DNA from: Desulfurellales bacterium
Lineage (GTDB): Bacteria; Campylobacterota_A; Desulfurellia; Desulfurellales; Hippeaceae
Length of the DNA stretch: 64,000 nt
Assembly: GCA_027035575.1 (NCBI GenBank)
Contig: JALVUQ010000063.1
Span: 1 to 64,000, forward strand
Reading direction: 5' to 3'
Part shown: one piece after another, positions 36,923-46,250 of the stretch
Layout: each line of letters begins with the position of its first letter
Numbering within the stretch: position 1 is the stretch's first letter
Notes under the pieces: model-generated
The model's input: the letters and a program-made list of their open reading frames with translations, nothing else
What the model was told of the DNA's origin: nothing
The model's database searches: none
Translations under genes and position numbers: made by a program

Positions 36923-37861
36923 ATGAAACTCATCCCTGCAAGGCTCAGTGTCGTGCAACCCTCCAAAAAGAGGGAGTTTGACATATATATCGTAAATGAG
37001 ACAAACCCGGTATTGCTTTTATCAAAAGACGCACCTTTGGAAAAAAACAGCCAAATATTCAAAAACAACTCAAACAGATTGGTTTATATACCATCAAAAC
37101 AACTAAACTCTTACAAACACCTCGTTGCGGATACACTTGACGAAATAATGGAAGATAAAGAGTTATCCAAATCAAGCAAAATGTATGCAGTCTATATTTC
37201 ACTCACAAGCCGTCTTGAGATGCTTATGAACGAGGGCAATATTGCCGCAACAAACGGTATTTTCAAAGGCATATCACACCTTATAGCAAACACCTTAAAC
37301 GATACATCGTCTATCTCCGTATTTCTCTCTTTCATAAAAAACGATATAGGCAATATTTCAACTCATATGTTCAATGTAGGGACATATGCAACTATGCTGA
37401 CCAAAATGCTCTATCCTGACATAAGCAATATTCAACTCGAAAAACTTGCCAAGGGATATTTTCTGCACGATGTAGGAATGCTAAAAATAGATAAAAAAAT
37501 TGTCAACAAGAAGGAAAAATATACCGACAATGAGTATGAAGAAATCAAAAAACATCCGCTGCTCGGAGTGGAAATTGTAAAAAACGAGCTTAAAATTAAC
37601 GACCCGAACATAATAAAAATAGTTCTGCAGCACCACGAAAGAAAAGACGGAAGCGGATATCCCAACGGCATAACCGATATAAACAGGTTTGCTAAAATTT
37701 GTGCTATGTGTGACATATTCGACGCAATAACCTCAAAACGAGAATACAAAGAGGATACACCGAAAACAACGTTTGAGGCTTTGAAAGAAAATAAAGAATT
37801 TTTCGTGCAGGAGTTCGGCAAAGACCACTACGAAGCATTTGTAAAGTGCTTCAAGGTCTGA
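36923..37861 (+). CDS. HD-GYP domain protein (cyclic di-GMP phosphodiesterase type)
   Basis: The protein is 312 residues. The N-terminal 120 residues have no recognised domain. The HD-GYP part (about 135-300) keeps FLHDVGMLKI, KHPLLGVEIV, LQHHERKDGSGYP and CDIFDAITSKREY. These are the metal ligands and the GYP motif, so it is probably active on cyclic di-GMP. It starts 4 bases after cobO. Confidence 0.9.
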   Translation: MKLIPARLSVVQPSKKREFDIYIVNETNPVLLLSKDAPLEKNSQIFKNNSNRLVYIPSKQLNSYKHLVADTLDEIMEDKELSKSSKMYAVYISLTSRLEMLMNEGNIAATNGIFKGISHLIANTLNDTSSISVFLSFIKNDIGNISTHMFNVGTYATMLTKMLYPDISNIQLEKLAKGYFLHDVGMLKIDKKIVNKKEKYTDNEYEEIKKHPLLGVEIVKNELKINDPNIIKIVLQHHERKDGSGYPNGITDINRFAKICAMCDIFDAITSKREYKEDTPKTTFEALKENKEFFVQEFGKDHYEAFVKCFKV

Positions 37862-37906
37862 TAGTTCCTTGTCTTTGCTGTCAAAAACAATTATATTTAT
37901 ATCGGT

Positions 37907-40165
37907 ATGAAAAGTTCTAATGAGATTTTGGAATACGATAAACTGAAAGAAATAGTAGGCAAACACATACAAACCAAATACGGACAAAAGACGTTGAAAG
38001 AACTAAAGCCCGTTTTTGATATTAAAAAAGCAGAAAACGATTTTAAAAGGCTCAACGAGTTTTTCGGTTTTTTTTATAAATACGGAAGCGTTGTTCTTGA
38101 CGATATATACATATCAGACATTATAAAAGAGGCTTTTAGCGGCATTCTGACTGCAAAGGAGTTGCTTCAAATCGGAAATTTTTTGAGCCTGATAAAAGAA
38201 ACGAGCAGCTTTTTTGAAGAGCACGAGTCCGATTTATGCAAAAAATACATAGCATTTGACATACCCTTTGAACTGTTTGAAGAGATAAACAAAGCTATAG
38301 ACGAACACGCTTTGATTAAGGACAGCGCCACATCATACCTGTACGAATTGAGAACTCAAATAAAACAGTCCAAAGAAGAGATAGTGCGCAGCTTAAAAAA
38401 CATAATGCACTCCCGCGTCAGAGAGATTATTGCCGATACGGCAATTTTTATGAAACGCTCACGTTACACGATATTGGTAAAACCTAATTTCAAAGAGTAT
38501 CTAAACGGAAGAATCATAGATATGGCAAAATCGGGAGGATTTTTTGTAGAACCGGACACAATATACGAGGCAAACAACAAATTAGAAGATATAATACTTA
38601 AAGAAGAGGCTGAAAAAAGAAGAATCCTAAAGAAATTAACGGATTTGGTAAGGAAAAACTCAACCCGCCTGATGTATAACGAAAAAAGACTTGGCAAGCT
38701 CGACCTTGAAGCGGCAAAATTTGAATATGCAAAAGAGCTGGAACAGCCTGAAATTGTATTTTCAGACAAACCGATTCTTGTTGCAAAGGGTGCAAAACAC
38801 CCTATACTTGCACACATAAAAAAAGATGTAAAAAGCGTCGATATAGACCTAAAAAGTGACAGCAAACTAATCATAACAGGTCCCAACACAGGCGGTAAAA
38901 CGGTGTTTTTAAAGACGGCGGGGCTGATTGTTTTAAGCATATTTTCCAATATACCACCGATAGCTTTAAATATTGAGATAGGTAATTTTGACGCTGTTTT
39001 TGCCGTTATAGGAGATGAGCAGAATATAATGGAGTCACTAAGCGGATTTTCCGCAAAAATGATTGCCTTTAAAAACGTGTATGAAAATTTGAGCAAAAAT
39101 TCCCTTGTTTTGCTGGACGAAATAGGCGGTGGTACATCACCGGACGAAGGAGAAGCCGTGGCATTTTCAATTATAGAAAACTTAAACGGCAAATGTACAT
39201 ACATAGCCACAACTCACTACAAAAGACTTGCTCACATCTTATCGTCTAAGGGATACCCTGTTGCCGCATTTGAATTTGACGAGGACAACCTTAAACCGAC
39301 CTATAAACTAAGCTACTACAAAATAGGCAAAAGTTACGCAATAAAAATACTGAAAACCCTGGGTTTGGATGAACGGATAACACAAAAAGCGGTTGAATTC
39401 CACAAAAACAACGAAACAAATTTTTCAAAACTGGAAAAAGAGCTTGAAAATAAACTCTCCCAATTGGACGAAGAAAAACGTAAGACAAAAAATTTAAAGA
39501 CAAGATACGAACGGTTGCTTGAAGAGATAAAAAAAGAAAAAGAGAGCTATCTCGATAAATTGACAAAGGATGCACAAGAAAAAAATGCTCTCTACGAAGA
39601 ACTTATAAACAGATTAAAAAGTGAAATAAACACCCTTTTAAAAGAAAAAAATGTCTCACAGGCGCACAAATCGTTAAATATGATAAACAAACAGGCAAAA
39701 AACCTCTTTGATTTTGAAAAAAAATCGAAAAAAAAAGAGAGTTTTAGTGTGGGAGAGACGGTAAAGTTCAGGGAAATGAGCGGAAGAATAACCGATATAA
39801 AAGGCGACAAAGCCATTGTGGAGATAGACGGAAAAGCTTTTAAAACAGATATATCTATGTTAAGCAAAGAGGAGAAAAAGAGTAAAAAAACACCTACACT
39901 AATCAAAGCTCCGTCAAAATTTTCCAGCTTGGAAATCAACCTGATAGGAAAAAGAAGGGATGACGCCCAATTGGAGCTTATGAAATTTATTGACGGTGCG
40001 ATAACAGGTTCCGTTAAAACCGTTAGAATAGTTCACGGAATAGGCAGCGGTATTTTAAAATCTATGGTTGAAGAAACGCTTAAAAACCACCCTTATATAA
40101 AATCATTTCATCCGGCGCATCCCAACGAAGGCGGCGACGGAGCCACGATAGCGGAGTTTAAATGA
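37907..40165 (+). CDS. mutS2: Endonuclease MutS2
   Basis: The protein is 752 residues. Walker A ITGPNTGGKTVFLKT (about 324) and Walker B SLVLLDEIGGGTSPDEG are followed by a long coiled coil (490-620) and a C-terminal Smr nuclease domain (about 680-752, starting LEINLIGKRRDDA, with VRIVHGIGSGILK). MutS2 is not a mismatch repair protein; it suppresses recombination or rescues collided ribosomes. It overlaps dnaG by 4 bases. Confidence 0.95.
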   Translation: MKSSNEILEYDKLKEIVGKHIQTKYGQKTLKELKPVFDIKKAENDFKRLNEFFGFFYKYGSVVLDDIYISDIIKEAFSGILTAKELLQIGNFLSLIKETSSFFEEHESDLCKKYIAFDIPFELFEEINKAIDEHALIKDSATSYLYELRTQIKQSKEEIVRSLKNIMHSRVREIIADTAIFMKRSRYTILVKPNFKEYLNGRIIDMAKSGGFFVEPDTIYEANNKLEDIILKEEAEKRRILKKLTDLVRKNSTRLMYNEKRLGKLDLEAAKFEYAKELEQPEIVFSDKPILVAKGAKHPILAHIKKDVKSVDIDLKSDSKLIITGPNTGGKTVFLKTAGLIVLSIFSNIPPIALNIEIGNFDAVFAVIGDEQNIMESLSGFSAKMIAFKNVYENLSKNSLVLLDEIGGGTSPDEGEAVAFSIIENLNGKCTYIATTHYKRLAHILSSKGYPVAAFEFDEDNLKPTYKLSYYKIGKSYAIKILKTLGLDERITQKAVEFHKNNETNFSKLEKELENKLSQLDEEKRKTKNLKTRYERLLEEIKKEKESYLDKLTKDAQEKNALYEELINRLKSEINTLLKEKNVSQAHKSLNMINKQAKNLFDFEKKSKKKESFSVGETVKFREMSGRITDIKGDKAIVEIDGKAFKTDISMLSKEEKKSKKTPTLIKAPSKFSSLEINLIGKRRDDAQLELMKFIDGAITGSVKTVRIVHGIGSGILKSMVEETLKNHPYIKSFHPAHPNEGGDGATIAEFK

Positions 40166-41838
40166 GCGGAGTTGTTGACGAATTAAAAGAAAAGATAGAT
40201 ATTGTCGAGCTTATCTCTCAATACGTTCAACTGAAAAAGAGGGGCTCCAACTACTTCGGTTTATGCCCTTTTCATTCTGAAAAGACACCCTCTTTTTCAG
40301 TCAATCCGAAGGGTCAGTTTTTTCACTGTTTCGGCTGCGGAGAAAGCGGGGATGCAATAACCTTTTTTATGAAAATTGAAAATCTTGATTTTAACGATGC
40401 AATTAAGGAGCTTGCCGAAAAATACAACGTAAACTTACATTTTTCAAAAAAAGAGACAAACAACCCGATAGTGGATATTCATAAAATAGCTCAAAGCTAC
40501 TTCTATGAAAAACTTACCAAAAACGAAAACGCAGTGAAATATCTGAAGCAGAGAAAAATAACGAGCGAAATCATAGACTCGTTTTTAATAGGCTTTGCAC
40601 CTCAAAGCGGTGAACTGTATTCAATTTTAAAGAAAAACTTCAATGATGAAGATATCATTAGAAGCGGTATTTTTATAAAAACGGCAAAGGGGATGTATAA
40701 TCGATTTTCAAACAGGATTATTTTTCCGATAAAAAACGAAAAAGGCTTAACCGTGGCTTTTGGCGGGAGGATTTTTAACAAATCGAAAGAGGGTGCAAAA
40801 TATATCAACTCACCCGAAACCGCTGTTTTTTCCAAACAAAAGATTCTCTACGGGCTCTTTGAAGCAAAGGATGCGATTAGAAACAAAAACAGGGTTATTA
40901 TAACGGAAGGATATCTGGATTGTATCAGACTCCACGCAAGCGGTATAAAAAATGCAGTTGCCACACTTGGCACCGCATTGTCAACATATCATCTCAATAC
41001 CATCAAAAGGTATGCCGAAAATATCTACTTCAACTACGATGCTGACGAAGCCGGTTTCAGGGCTATGGCAAGAAGCGCAAAGACGGTACTTTCAAGCACT
41101 CTTTTTTCCTATGTCATATCTCTTGATGCAAGGGAAGACCCTGATAGTTTTATACTTAAATACGGCAAAGATGCTTATCTTAAAAAAATAGAAGAAGCAC
41201 AGGACTATTTCGACTATCTTATGGAGTATATGAAAAAGAAATACGATATAGAAAAACCGCAAAACAAACTGAAAGCCATAGATGAGATAAAACCGGTACT
41301 TATGGGAATAAGGGATGCCACTATGCGCTTATCCTATATCTCAAAGGCTGCAAAGGTTTTTGAAATTTCTCAGGACGTATTCACAAGACAAGAAAATACA
41401 AGGGAGTTTTTCTTAAAAAACATTAATAAGGAAGAGGCTTTGTTGAGTTTGCTTTTAAAAGATATAGAGTTTGTCTCCTGGATTGAAGAATTCGAAAAGT
41501 TTGCCGACAATCTCCATTCACCCTACAAAGAACTGTATAAAAAAATAGTGGAGTTCTATCTAACGGGAGAAAAGTTCAGCTTACAGTCTTTTGAAGAAAC
41601 CATAGATAACGAGGAACTGAAAAAGCTTATTTACAGGCTTTTTTCAATCGAATATACCGACATAGACAGCAGGCACGAAGCAAGAAAGATATTTCTGGGG
41701 CTTCTTTCCAAATTTGAAACCGAACAAATAAAGTTAAGACTAAAAGAGTTGGAGAAAAGTCTCGGCACAAATCCGTCGGAGGAGCTGTTAAAAGAGTATA
41801 ACGAACTGTTTAAAAAACTGAAGGAGACCCTAAATTGA
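40162..41838 (+). CDS. dnaG: DNA primase DnaG
   Basis: The protein is 558 residues. The N-terminal zinc finger has Cys/His in LCPFHSEKTPSFSV and FFHCFGCGESGD. The RNA-polymerase/Toprim core includes FGGRIFNKSKEGAKYINSPE, ITEGYLDCI and NYDADEAG. The C-terminal helicase-binding part is divergent. It synthesises RNA primers for replication. It overlaps mutS2 and dedA by 4 bases each. The usual rpoD downstream partner is missing here. Confidence 0.96.
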   Translation: MSGVVDELKEKIDIVELISQYVQLKKRGSNYFGLCPFHSEKTPSFSVNPKGQFFHCFGCGESGDAITFFMKIENLDFNDAIKELAEKYNVNLHFSKKETNNPIVDIHKIAQSYFYEKLTKNENAVKYLKQRKITSEIIDSFLIGFAPQSGELYSILKKNFNDEDIIRSGIFIKTAKGMYNRFSNRIIFPIKNEKGLTVAFGGRIFNKSKEGAKYINSPETAVFSKQKILYGLFEAKDAIRNKNRVIITEGYLDCIRLHASGIKNAVATLGTALSTYHLNTIKRYAENIYFNYDADEAGFRAMARSAKTVLSSTLFSYVISLDAREDPDSFILKYGKDAYLKKIEEAQDYFDYLMEYMKKKYDIEKPQNKLKAIDEIKPVLMGIRDATMRLSYISKAAKVFEISQDVFTRQENTREFFLKNINKEEALLSLLLKDIEFVSWIEEFEKFADNLHSPYKELYKKIVEFYLTGEKFSLQSFEETIDNEELKKLIYRLFSIEYTDIDSRHEARKIFLGLLSKFETEQIKLRLKELEKSLGTNPSEELLKEYNELFKKLKETLN

Positions 41839-42446
41839 TTGACGGAATTGTTCAATTTCTCTTAAATGCAATCGGATACGGAGGATATACCGGCATTTTT
41901 TTGCTGATGTTCTTGGAGAGCTCGTTTTTTCCTTTTCCGAGCGAGGTAGTTGTGCCGCCTGCAGCATATCTTGCCGCAAAAGGCAATATGGATTTAGCTT
42001 TGGTTGTTGTATTTGCAACATCAGGCAGTCTTTTCGGCGGTCTTTTTAATTACTACATATCGTATAAACTGGGTTATCCGTTTCTTGAAAAATACGGAAA
42101 GTATGTAGGATTAAGCAAAAAATCGCTCGACAAGGTCTGTCTGTTTTTCCAAAATCACGGAGAAATCAGCACATTTATAGGCAGGCTTCTTCCGGGTATA
42201 AGGCAGTACATATCTCTTCCCGCAGGTATGGCAAAAATGAATATTGTAACATTTTGTATCTTTACGGTTTTGGGAGCTGGTATATGGGTTGGAATCCTCG
42301 CATTTATAGGGTATTCCGTAGGAAACCATCCGCAGCTTGTTAGGGAGATGCTGCATAAAAGTTATGTTTATATAATTATTTTTTCTGCTATAATAACCAT
42401 CGTATATGTATATTGGAGAAGGAGGTCGAATGATAGGGGAATTTAG
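41835..42446 (+). CDS. DedA family membrane protein
   Basis: The protein is 203 residues. DedA signatures include FLESSFFPFPSEVVVPPAAYLA (acidic residues in the re-entrant loop) and FIGRLLPGIRQYISLPAGMAKM (the arginine motif), with four to five membrane segments. The family includes flippases for undecaprenyl phosphate and phospholipids. The start is TTG at 41835, overlapping the dnaG stop and preceded by GGAG. Confidence 0.92.
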   Translation: MIDGIVQFLLNAIGYGGYTGIFLLMFLESSFFPFPSEVVVPPAAYLAAKGNMDLALVVVFATSGSLFGGLFNYYISYKLGYPFLEKYGKYVGLSKKSLDKVCLFFQNHGEISTFIGRLLPGIRQYISLPAGMAKMNIVTFCIFTVLGAGIWVGILAFIGYSVGNHPQLVREMLHKSYVYIIIFSAIITIVYVYWRRRSNDRGI

Positions 42447-42984
42447 GCGTATAGGCGATATGATGTTTTTGAGCGGGCTTGTTGACGCATCAAGCGGAAA
42501 TATGAGCTGCCGCACACAAGACGGCGTGTGGATAACCAAAACGGGAAAAAGTCTATACGGTCTGCGAGGTAAGGATTTGGTCAAAATAGGATTTGAACGG
42601 GACGTAAGATGGAATGCCGCTTCAAGCGAGACTCAAATACACATAAATATCTATAAAAATATAGAGTATGCCAAAGCTGTCGTTCATGCACACTGCCCCT
42701 TCACAATTGCTCTATCTTTCAAGCAGAACAAAATAATTCCAATTGATTACGAAGGCTCACTATTTTTAAAGGAAACGGATGTAATAGACATTCCTTTTGA
42801 TAACTGGGACAGTGCAAAAAAACTCATACCCCTATATTTCAAGGAAAACAAGGATAAAAACATCGTTATAGCAAAAGGTCACGGCGTTTTTGCTTATTCC
42901 GACACACTTTTTAAAGCATACCAAACTGTCAGCGCGCTGGAGAGCTCATCCAAAATTATTACATTGGGCGGTTTTTATGAATAG
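42430..42984 (+). CDS. Class II aldolase/adducin family protein
   Basis: The protein is 184 residues from the ATG at 42430, with an ideal AAGGAGG upstream inside the end of dedA. Motifs are SSGNMSCR, the zinc-binding VVHAHCPFT, the catalytic Glu in DYEGSLF, and KGHGVFAY. Family members are sugar-phosphate aldolases, epimerases or methylthioribulose-phosphate dehydratase. It is shorter than fuculose-phosphate aldolase, and the substrate is not assignable. Confidence 0.85.
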   Translation: MIGEFRRIGDMMFLSGLVDASSGNMSCRTQDGVWITKTGKSLYGLRGKDLVKIGFERDVRWNAASSETQIHINIYKNIEYAKAVVHAHCPFTIALSFKQNKIIPIDYEGSLFLKETDVIDIPFDNWDSAKKLIPLYFKENKDKNIVIAKGHGVFAYSDTLFKAYQTVSALESSSKIITLGGFYE

Positions 42985-43729
42985 TGAGGAAAAAATAGAA
43001 CTTATCGTAAAAAAAATTAAAGAAGCAAAAAAGATAACTGTTTTTACCGGTGCCGGTATATCCAAGGCAAGCGGCATACCTACCTTCAGAGGGAAAGACG
43101 GCTTGTGGAATAAATATTCCGCATCGGAACTTGCAACTATGAATGCATTTATTAAAAACCCCAAACTGGTTTGGCAGTGGTACAACCACAGAAGAAAACT
43201 GATTAAACAAGCAAAACCAAATGCTGCACATCTTGCTGTTACAAAAATTGAAAACCTGTTTAGGGATAACTTTACCCTTATTACACAAAATATAGACTCC
43301 CTGCACAAAGAAGCCGGCACAAAAAACGTGATAGAGCTCCACGGCAACATATTCGAGGTCAGGTGTATGCGCTGCGGAAAGGTGTATAGAGATGATAAAA
43401 TTTATGAAGATAGCGAGCTTGTGCCAAAATGCAGCTACTGCAAAAAGGGAAGCCTAAGACCTAACGTCGTTTGGTTCGGAGAAAACTTAGACAGAGACAT
43501 TTTGGATGAAGCTATGAAAAAATCGGCTTTATGCGATGTATTTATAGCCGTGGGCACAAGCGGGGTTGTTCAACCGGCTGCAAGCCTGCCCAAAATTGCC
43601 TACGATAACGGGGCATTTGTGGTCGATATAAATGTAGAATACTCCGCTGTTTCCATATATTCTCAAGAAACCCTAATTGCACCCGCACAAGATACCTTGC
43701 AGGCAATTATCGAAAAACTGACAAAATAG
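42977..43729 (+). CDS. Sir2-type NAD-dependent protein deacylase
   Basis: The protein is 250 residues from the ATG at 42977, overlapping the aldolase gene by 8 bases. It keeps GAGISKASGIPTFRG, TQNIDSLHKEAG, the catalytic His in IELHGNIFEVRC, and a structural zinc site CMRC and CSYC. NAD specificity motif VAVGTSG is present. It removes acyl groups from lysines, often acyl-CoA synthetases. Confidence 0.94.
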   Translation: MNSEEKIELIVKKIKEAKKITVFTGAGISKASGIPTFRGKDGLWNKYSASELATMNAFIKNPKLVWQWYNHRRKLIKQAKPNAAHLAVTKIENLFRDNFTLITQNIDSLHKEAGTKNVIELHGNIFEVRCMRCGKVYRDDKIYEDSELVPKCSYCKKGSLRPNVVWFGENLDRDILDEAMKKSALCDVFIAVGTSGVVQPAASLPKIAYDNGAFVVDINVEYSAVSIYSQETLIAPAQDTLQAIIEKLTK

Positions 43730-43853
43730 TATTAAATATCATTTTTTTTCAAACATCCGTGTTGATAATAAATCCAATAAAAACGTTTTATATTTCGTGG
43801 TAATCCTTGACTTCACGGCATTTTAGCATAAATCTCAAAATAGGAGGTGTGTT

Positions 43854-45059
43854 ATGAAAAGTATAGAAAAATTTAAAGAACTGGTTGAAGAGATGCTTTG
43901 GTATGCCAAAGATGAAATACCGCTTGAAATCACCTATTGGAATGGAGAAACAAAAAGATTCTCAGCCAAAGAACCGGTTGCAAAAATTACCATAAAAACC
44001 GAAAAAGCCTTCGAGGATATTATGAATCAATTGAGTTTGGGGTTTGGAAAAAACTACATAAACGGAAACATAGAGGTTGAGGGTAATCTGCAAGAGGTTT
44101 TGAGGCTTGAAAGCCTTCCGCATCTTAAAAAAATCAAACCGCCCGTAAAGGTCATAAAAGACATCGCTCTTCACAGACTTATGACACTGAATTCCGTCAA
44201 GCAATCCAAAAAAAACATAGAGGCTCACTACGATTTGGGTAATGATTTCTATAAGCTGTTTTTGGACGAATCATTAACATACTCCTGCGGATACTTTAAA
44301 GACTGGTCTAACGACACTCTCGAACAAGCTCAACAAAATAAATACGAGTTGATAACAAGAAAAATCGGCTTAAAAAACGGAGACAGAGTGGTTGATATAG
44401 GATGCGGATGGGGTGGTTTTTTGATATATGCAGCAAAAAAAGCCGATATTAAGGGACTTGGCTGCACTATATCAAAAAACCAGTATGAATATGCAAAAGA
44501 AAAAATCAAAGAGTTGAAACTAAACAATAAGATTGAGGTTATTTATGAGGACTACAGGAACATAAAAGGCAAATTCAATAAATTTGTATCGATAGGAGCA
44601 TACGAGCATATAGGTAAAAATTACGCTTTTGTGTTTTTTAACAAACTGAAGGAGATATTGGAAGAGGGAGCCTTCGGGCTGCTGCACACAATAGGGCATA
44701 ACAAACCGATGCATACCGACCCCTTCACAACAAAATACATATTCCCCGGCGGCTATCTCCCATCTTTGGAAGAACTAATCAGAAAAATAGGATATGTTGA
44801 TTTCTTTACCATAGATGTTGAAAATTTAAGACCTCACTACGCCAAAACCATCGACAATTGGATAGAGAGATTTGTTAAGAATAAAAACAAGATTCTCGAA
44901 ATGTTCGATGAAAAGTTTGTAAGAATGTGGTGGCTGTATTTAAACGGAGCCGCTGAATCTTTTAAATACGGAGACGGACAGCTCTATCAGATACTTTTTT
45001 CAAAAGGGCAGACGGATATACCCAAATACAGAGGAGAAATATATAAAAATTGGGATTAA
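43854..45059 (+). CDS. cfa: Cyclopropane-fatty-acyl-phospholipid synthase
   Basis: The protein is 401 residues. An N-terminal lipid-binding part leads to the catalytic domain starting IEAHYDLGNDFYKLFLDESLTYSCGYF, SAM-binding VVDIGCGWGGFLIYAAKK, and SIGAYEHIGKNY. The C-terminal LRPHYAKTIDNW motif is typical. It methylenates double bases... of unsaturated acyl chains, forming cyclopropane rings in membrane lipids from SAM. Stands alone with an AGGAGG ribosome site. Confidence 0.94.
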   Translation: MKSIEKFKELVEEMLWYAKDEIPLEITYWNGETKRFSAKEPVAKITIKTEKAFEDIMNQLSLGFGKNYINGNIEVEGNLQEVLRLESLPHLKKIKPPVKVIKDIALHRLMTLNSVKQSKKNIEAHYDLGNDFYKLFLDESLTYSCGYFKDWSNDTLEQAQQNKYELITRKIGLKNGDRVVDIGCGWGGFLIYAAKKADIKGLGCTISKNQYEYAKEKIKELKLNNKIEVIYEDYRNIKGKFNKFVSIGAYEHIGKNYAFVFFNKLKEILEEGAFGLLHTIGHNKPMHTDPFTTKYIFPGGYLPSLEELIRKIGYVDFFTIDVENLRPHYAKTIDNWIERFVKNKNKILEMFDEKFVRMWWLYLNGAAESFKYGDGQLYQILFSKGQTDIPKYRGEIYKNWD

Positions 45060-45224
45060 GATATAGGATTGAGGCTATTTGAAAGATAGATAAAAGCATA
45101 TATAATTATCTTAAATTGAACGGGAAAGTAAAAGCGGCATTAAAGTATGATATAATTTTATAAAAAATAGTTGTTGATAAATTTTTTGCTTGCAAATTAA
45201 CAAAAATATTTGTATGAATACAAT

Positions 45225-46250
45225 ATGAAAAAACGATTGATTTATCTGATTTGTTTTGTTCTGTTTACCTTTTTTGTTAATCCTAAATCGTTTGCCTCAG
45301 CCCTGCAAACAAGCAGTGTTAAAATTATAAAAAAACCGGTGTACAGCTACATTCCGGCTGAGGTAATATCAAAAACCGCAGCAACCATTTTGTCAAAAAT
45401 ACCGGGGTTTGTGGAAAATTTGAGGGTTGACATAGGAGATAGGGTTAAAAAAGGAGAGATTCTTTTAACCATAGACCAAAATATTTCAAAACAGAACGTT
45501 AAGTCGGCAGCCGCCAACGTTGCAAAAGCAAAATCTCAACTGAAAAACGCAGCGTTCAACTACAAAAAATACAAAAAACTCTACGAAAGCGGAGTTATAT
45601 CAAAACAGCGATTTCTTGCCATGAAAACCGAGTATGAAACGGCTCACGGGGCATACGAGCAGGCTGTTTCCGGTTTAAAAATGGCGAGGTCAACGCTCAG
45701 ATATTCGGTCATAAAATCACCCGTAAACGGTATAGTGTCGGCAAAATATGTTGATAACGGCGACATTACCTCTATGTTTCAACCCCTGATTAAAATAAAC
45801 CGTATGAACACGCTGCAGGTCAAAGCAAGCATTGATGAAAAAACGCTCGATTCCATACGCTCATTGAATTATCTGTTTGTAAAAATAAAAAACTTGGTTT
45901 TTAAAGTTAAGCCGAACCACATCTCACCGGCATTGGACTCTGCAACGAGAACGCTTGAAATAAAAGCAGACCTGCCCAAAAACGTTAAAGCAAAGCCGGG
46001 AGAATTTGCCTATCTTATTGTTACAACGAAAAAAAAGCCGGTTATTGTCGTAAACAAACAAGCAGTTACAACTCGAGGGGGTATCAAAGGGGTGTTTGTG
46101 GTCAGCAACAACAAAGCCTATTTCAGAATGGTGCGGCTTGGTGAATCATACGGAAAATATATTGAGGTTCTATCGGGTGTTTTCCCCAACGAAACGGTTA
46201 TTTTAGACCCTCCTTTGTCTTTGAAAAACGAATCCTTTTGTTGTAAATGA
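45225..46250 (+). CDS. RND efflux periplasmic adaptor (membrane fusion protein)
   Basis: The protein is 341 residues from the ATG at 45225, which begins the signal peptide MKKRLIYLICFVLFTFF; a TTG at 45210 is not supported. A lipoyl-like half (GFVENLRVDIGDRVKKGEILL), a coiled-coil hairpin (about 90-150), the second half motif YSVIKSPVNGIVSAKYVDNGD and a beta-barrel follow. No lipobox Cys. It links the pump to an outer-membrane channel; no TolC gene follows. It overlaps the pump gene by 4 bases. Confidence 0.9.
   Translation: MKKRLIYLICFVLFTFFVNPKSFASALQTSSVKIIKKPVYSYIPAEVISKTAATILSKIPGFVENLRVDIGDRVKKGEILLTIDQNISKQNVKSAAANVAKAKSQLKNAAFNYKKYKKLYESGVISKQRFLAMKTEYETAHGAYEQAVSGLKMARSTLRYSVIKSPVNGIVSAKYVDNGDITSMFQPLIKINRMNTLQVKASIDEKTLDSIRSLNYLFVKIKNLVFKVKPNHISPALDSATRTLEIKADLPKNVKAKPGEFAYLIVTTKKKPVIVVNKQAVTTRGGIKGVFVVSNNKAYFRMVRLGESYGKYIEVLSGVFPNETVILDPPLSLKNESFCCK

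Noticed and set aside
40968-40980. TGGCAC followed by CGCATTG on the plus strand, resembling a sigma-54 promoter
   Set aside because: Spacing and -12 sequence do not fit (four bases, TTGTC) and it lies in the middle of dnaG with no gene start after it.
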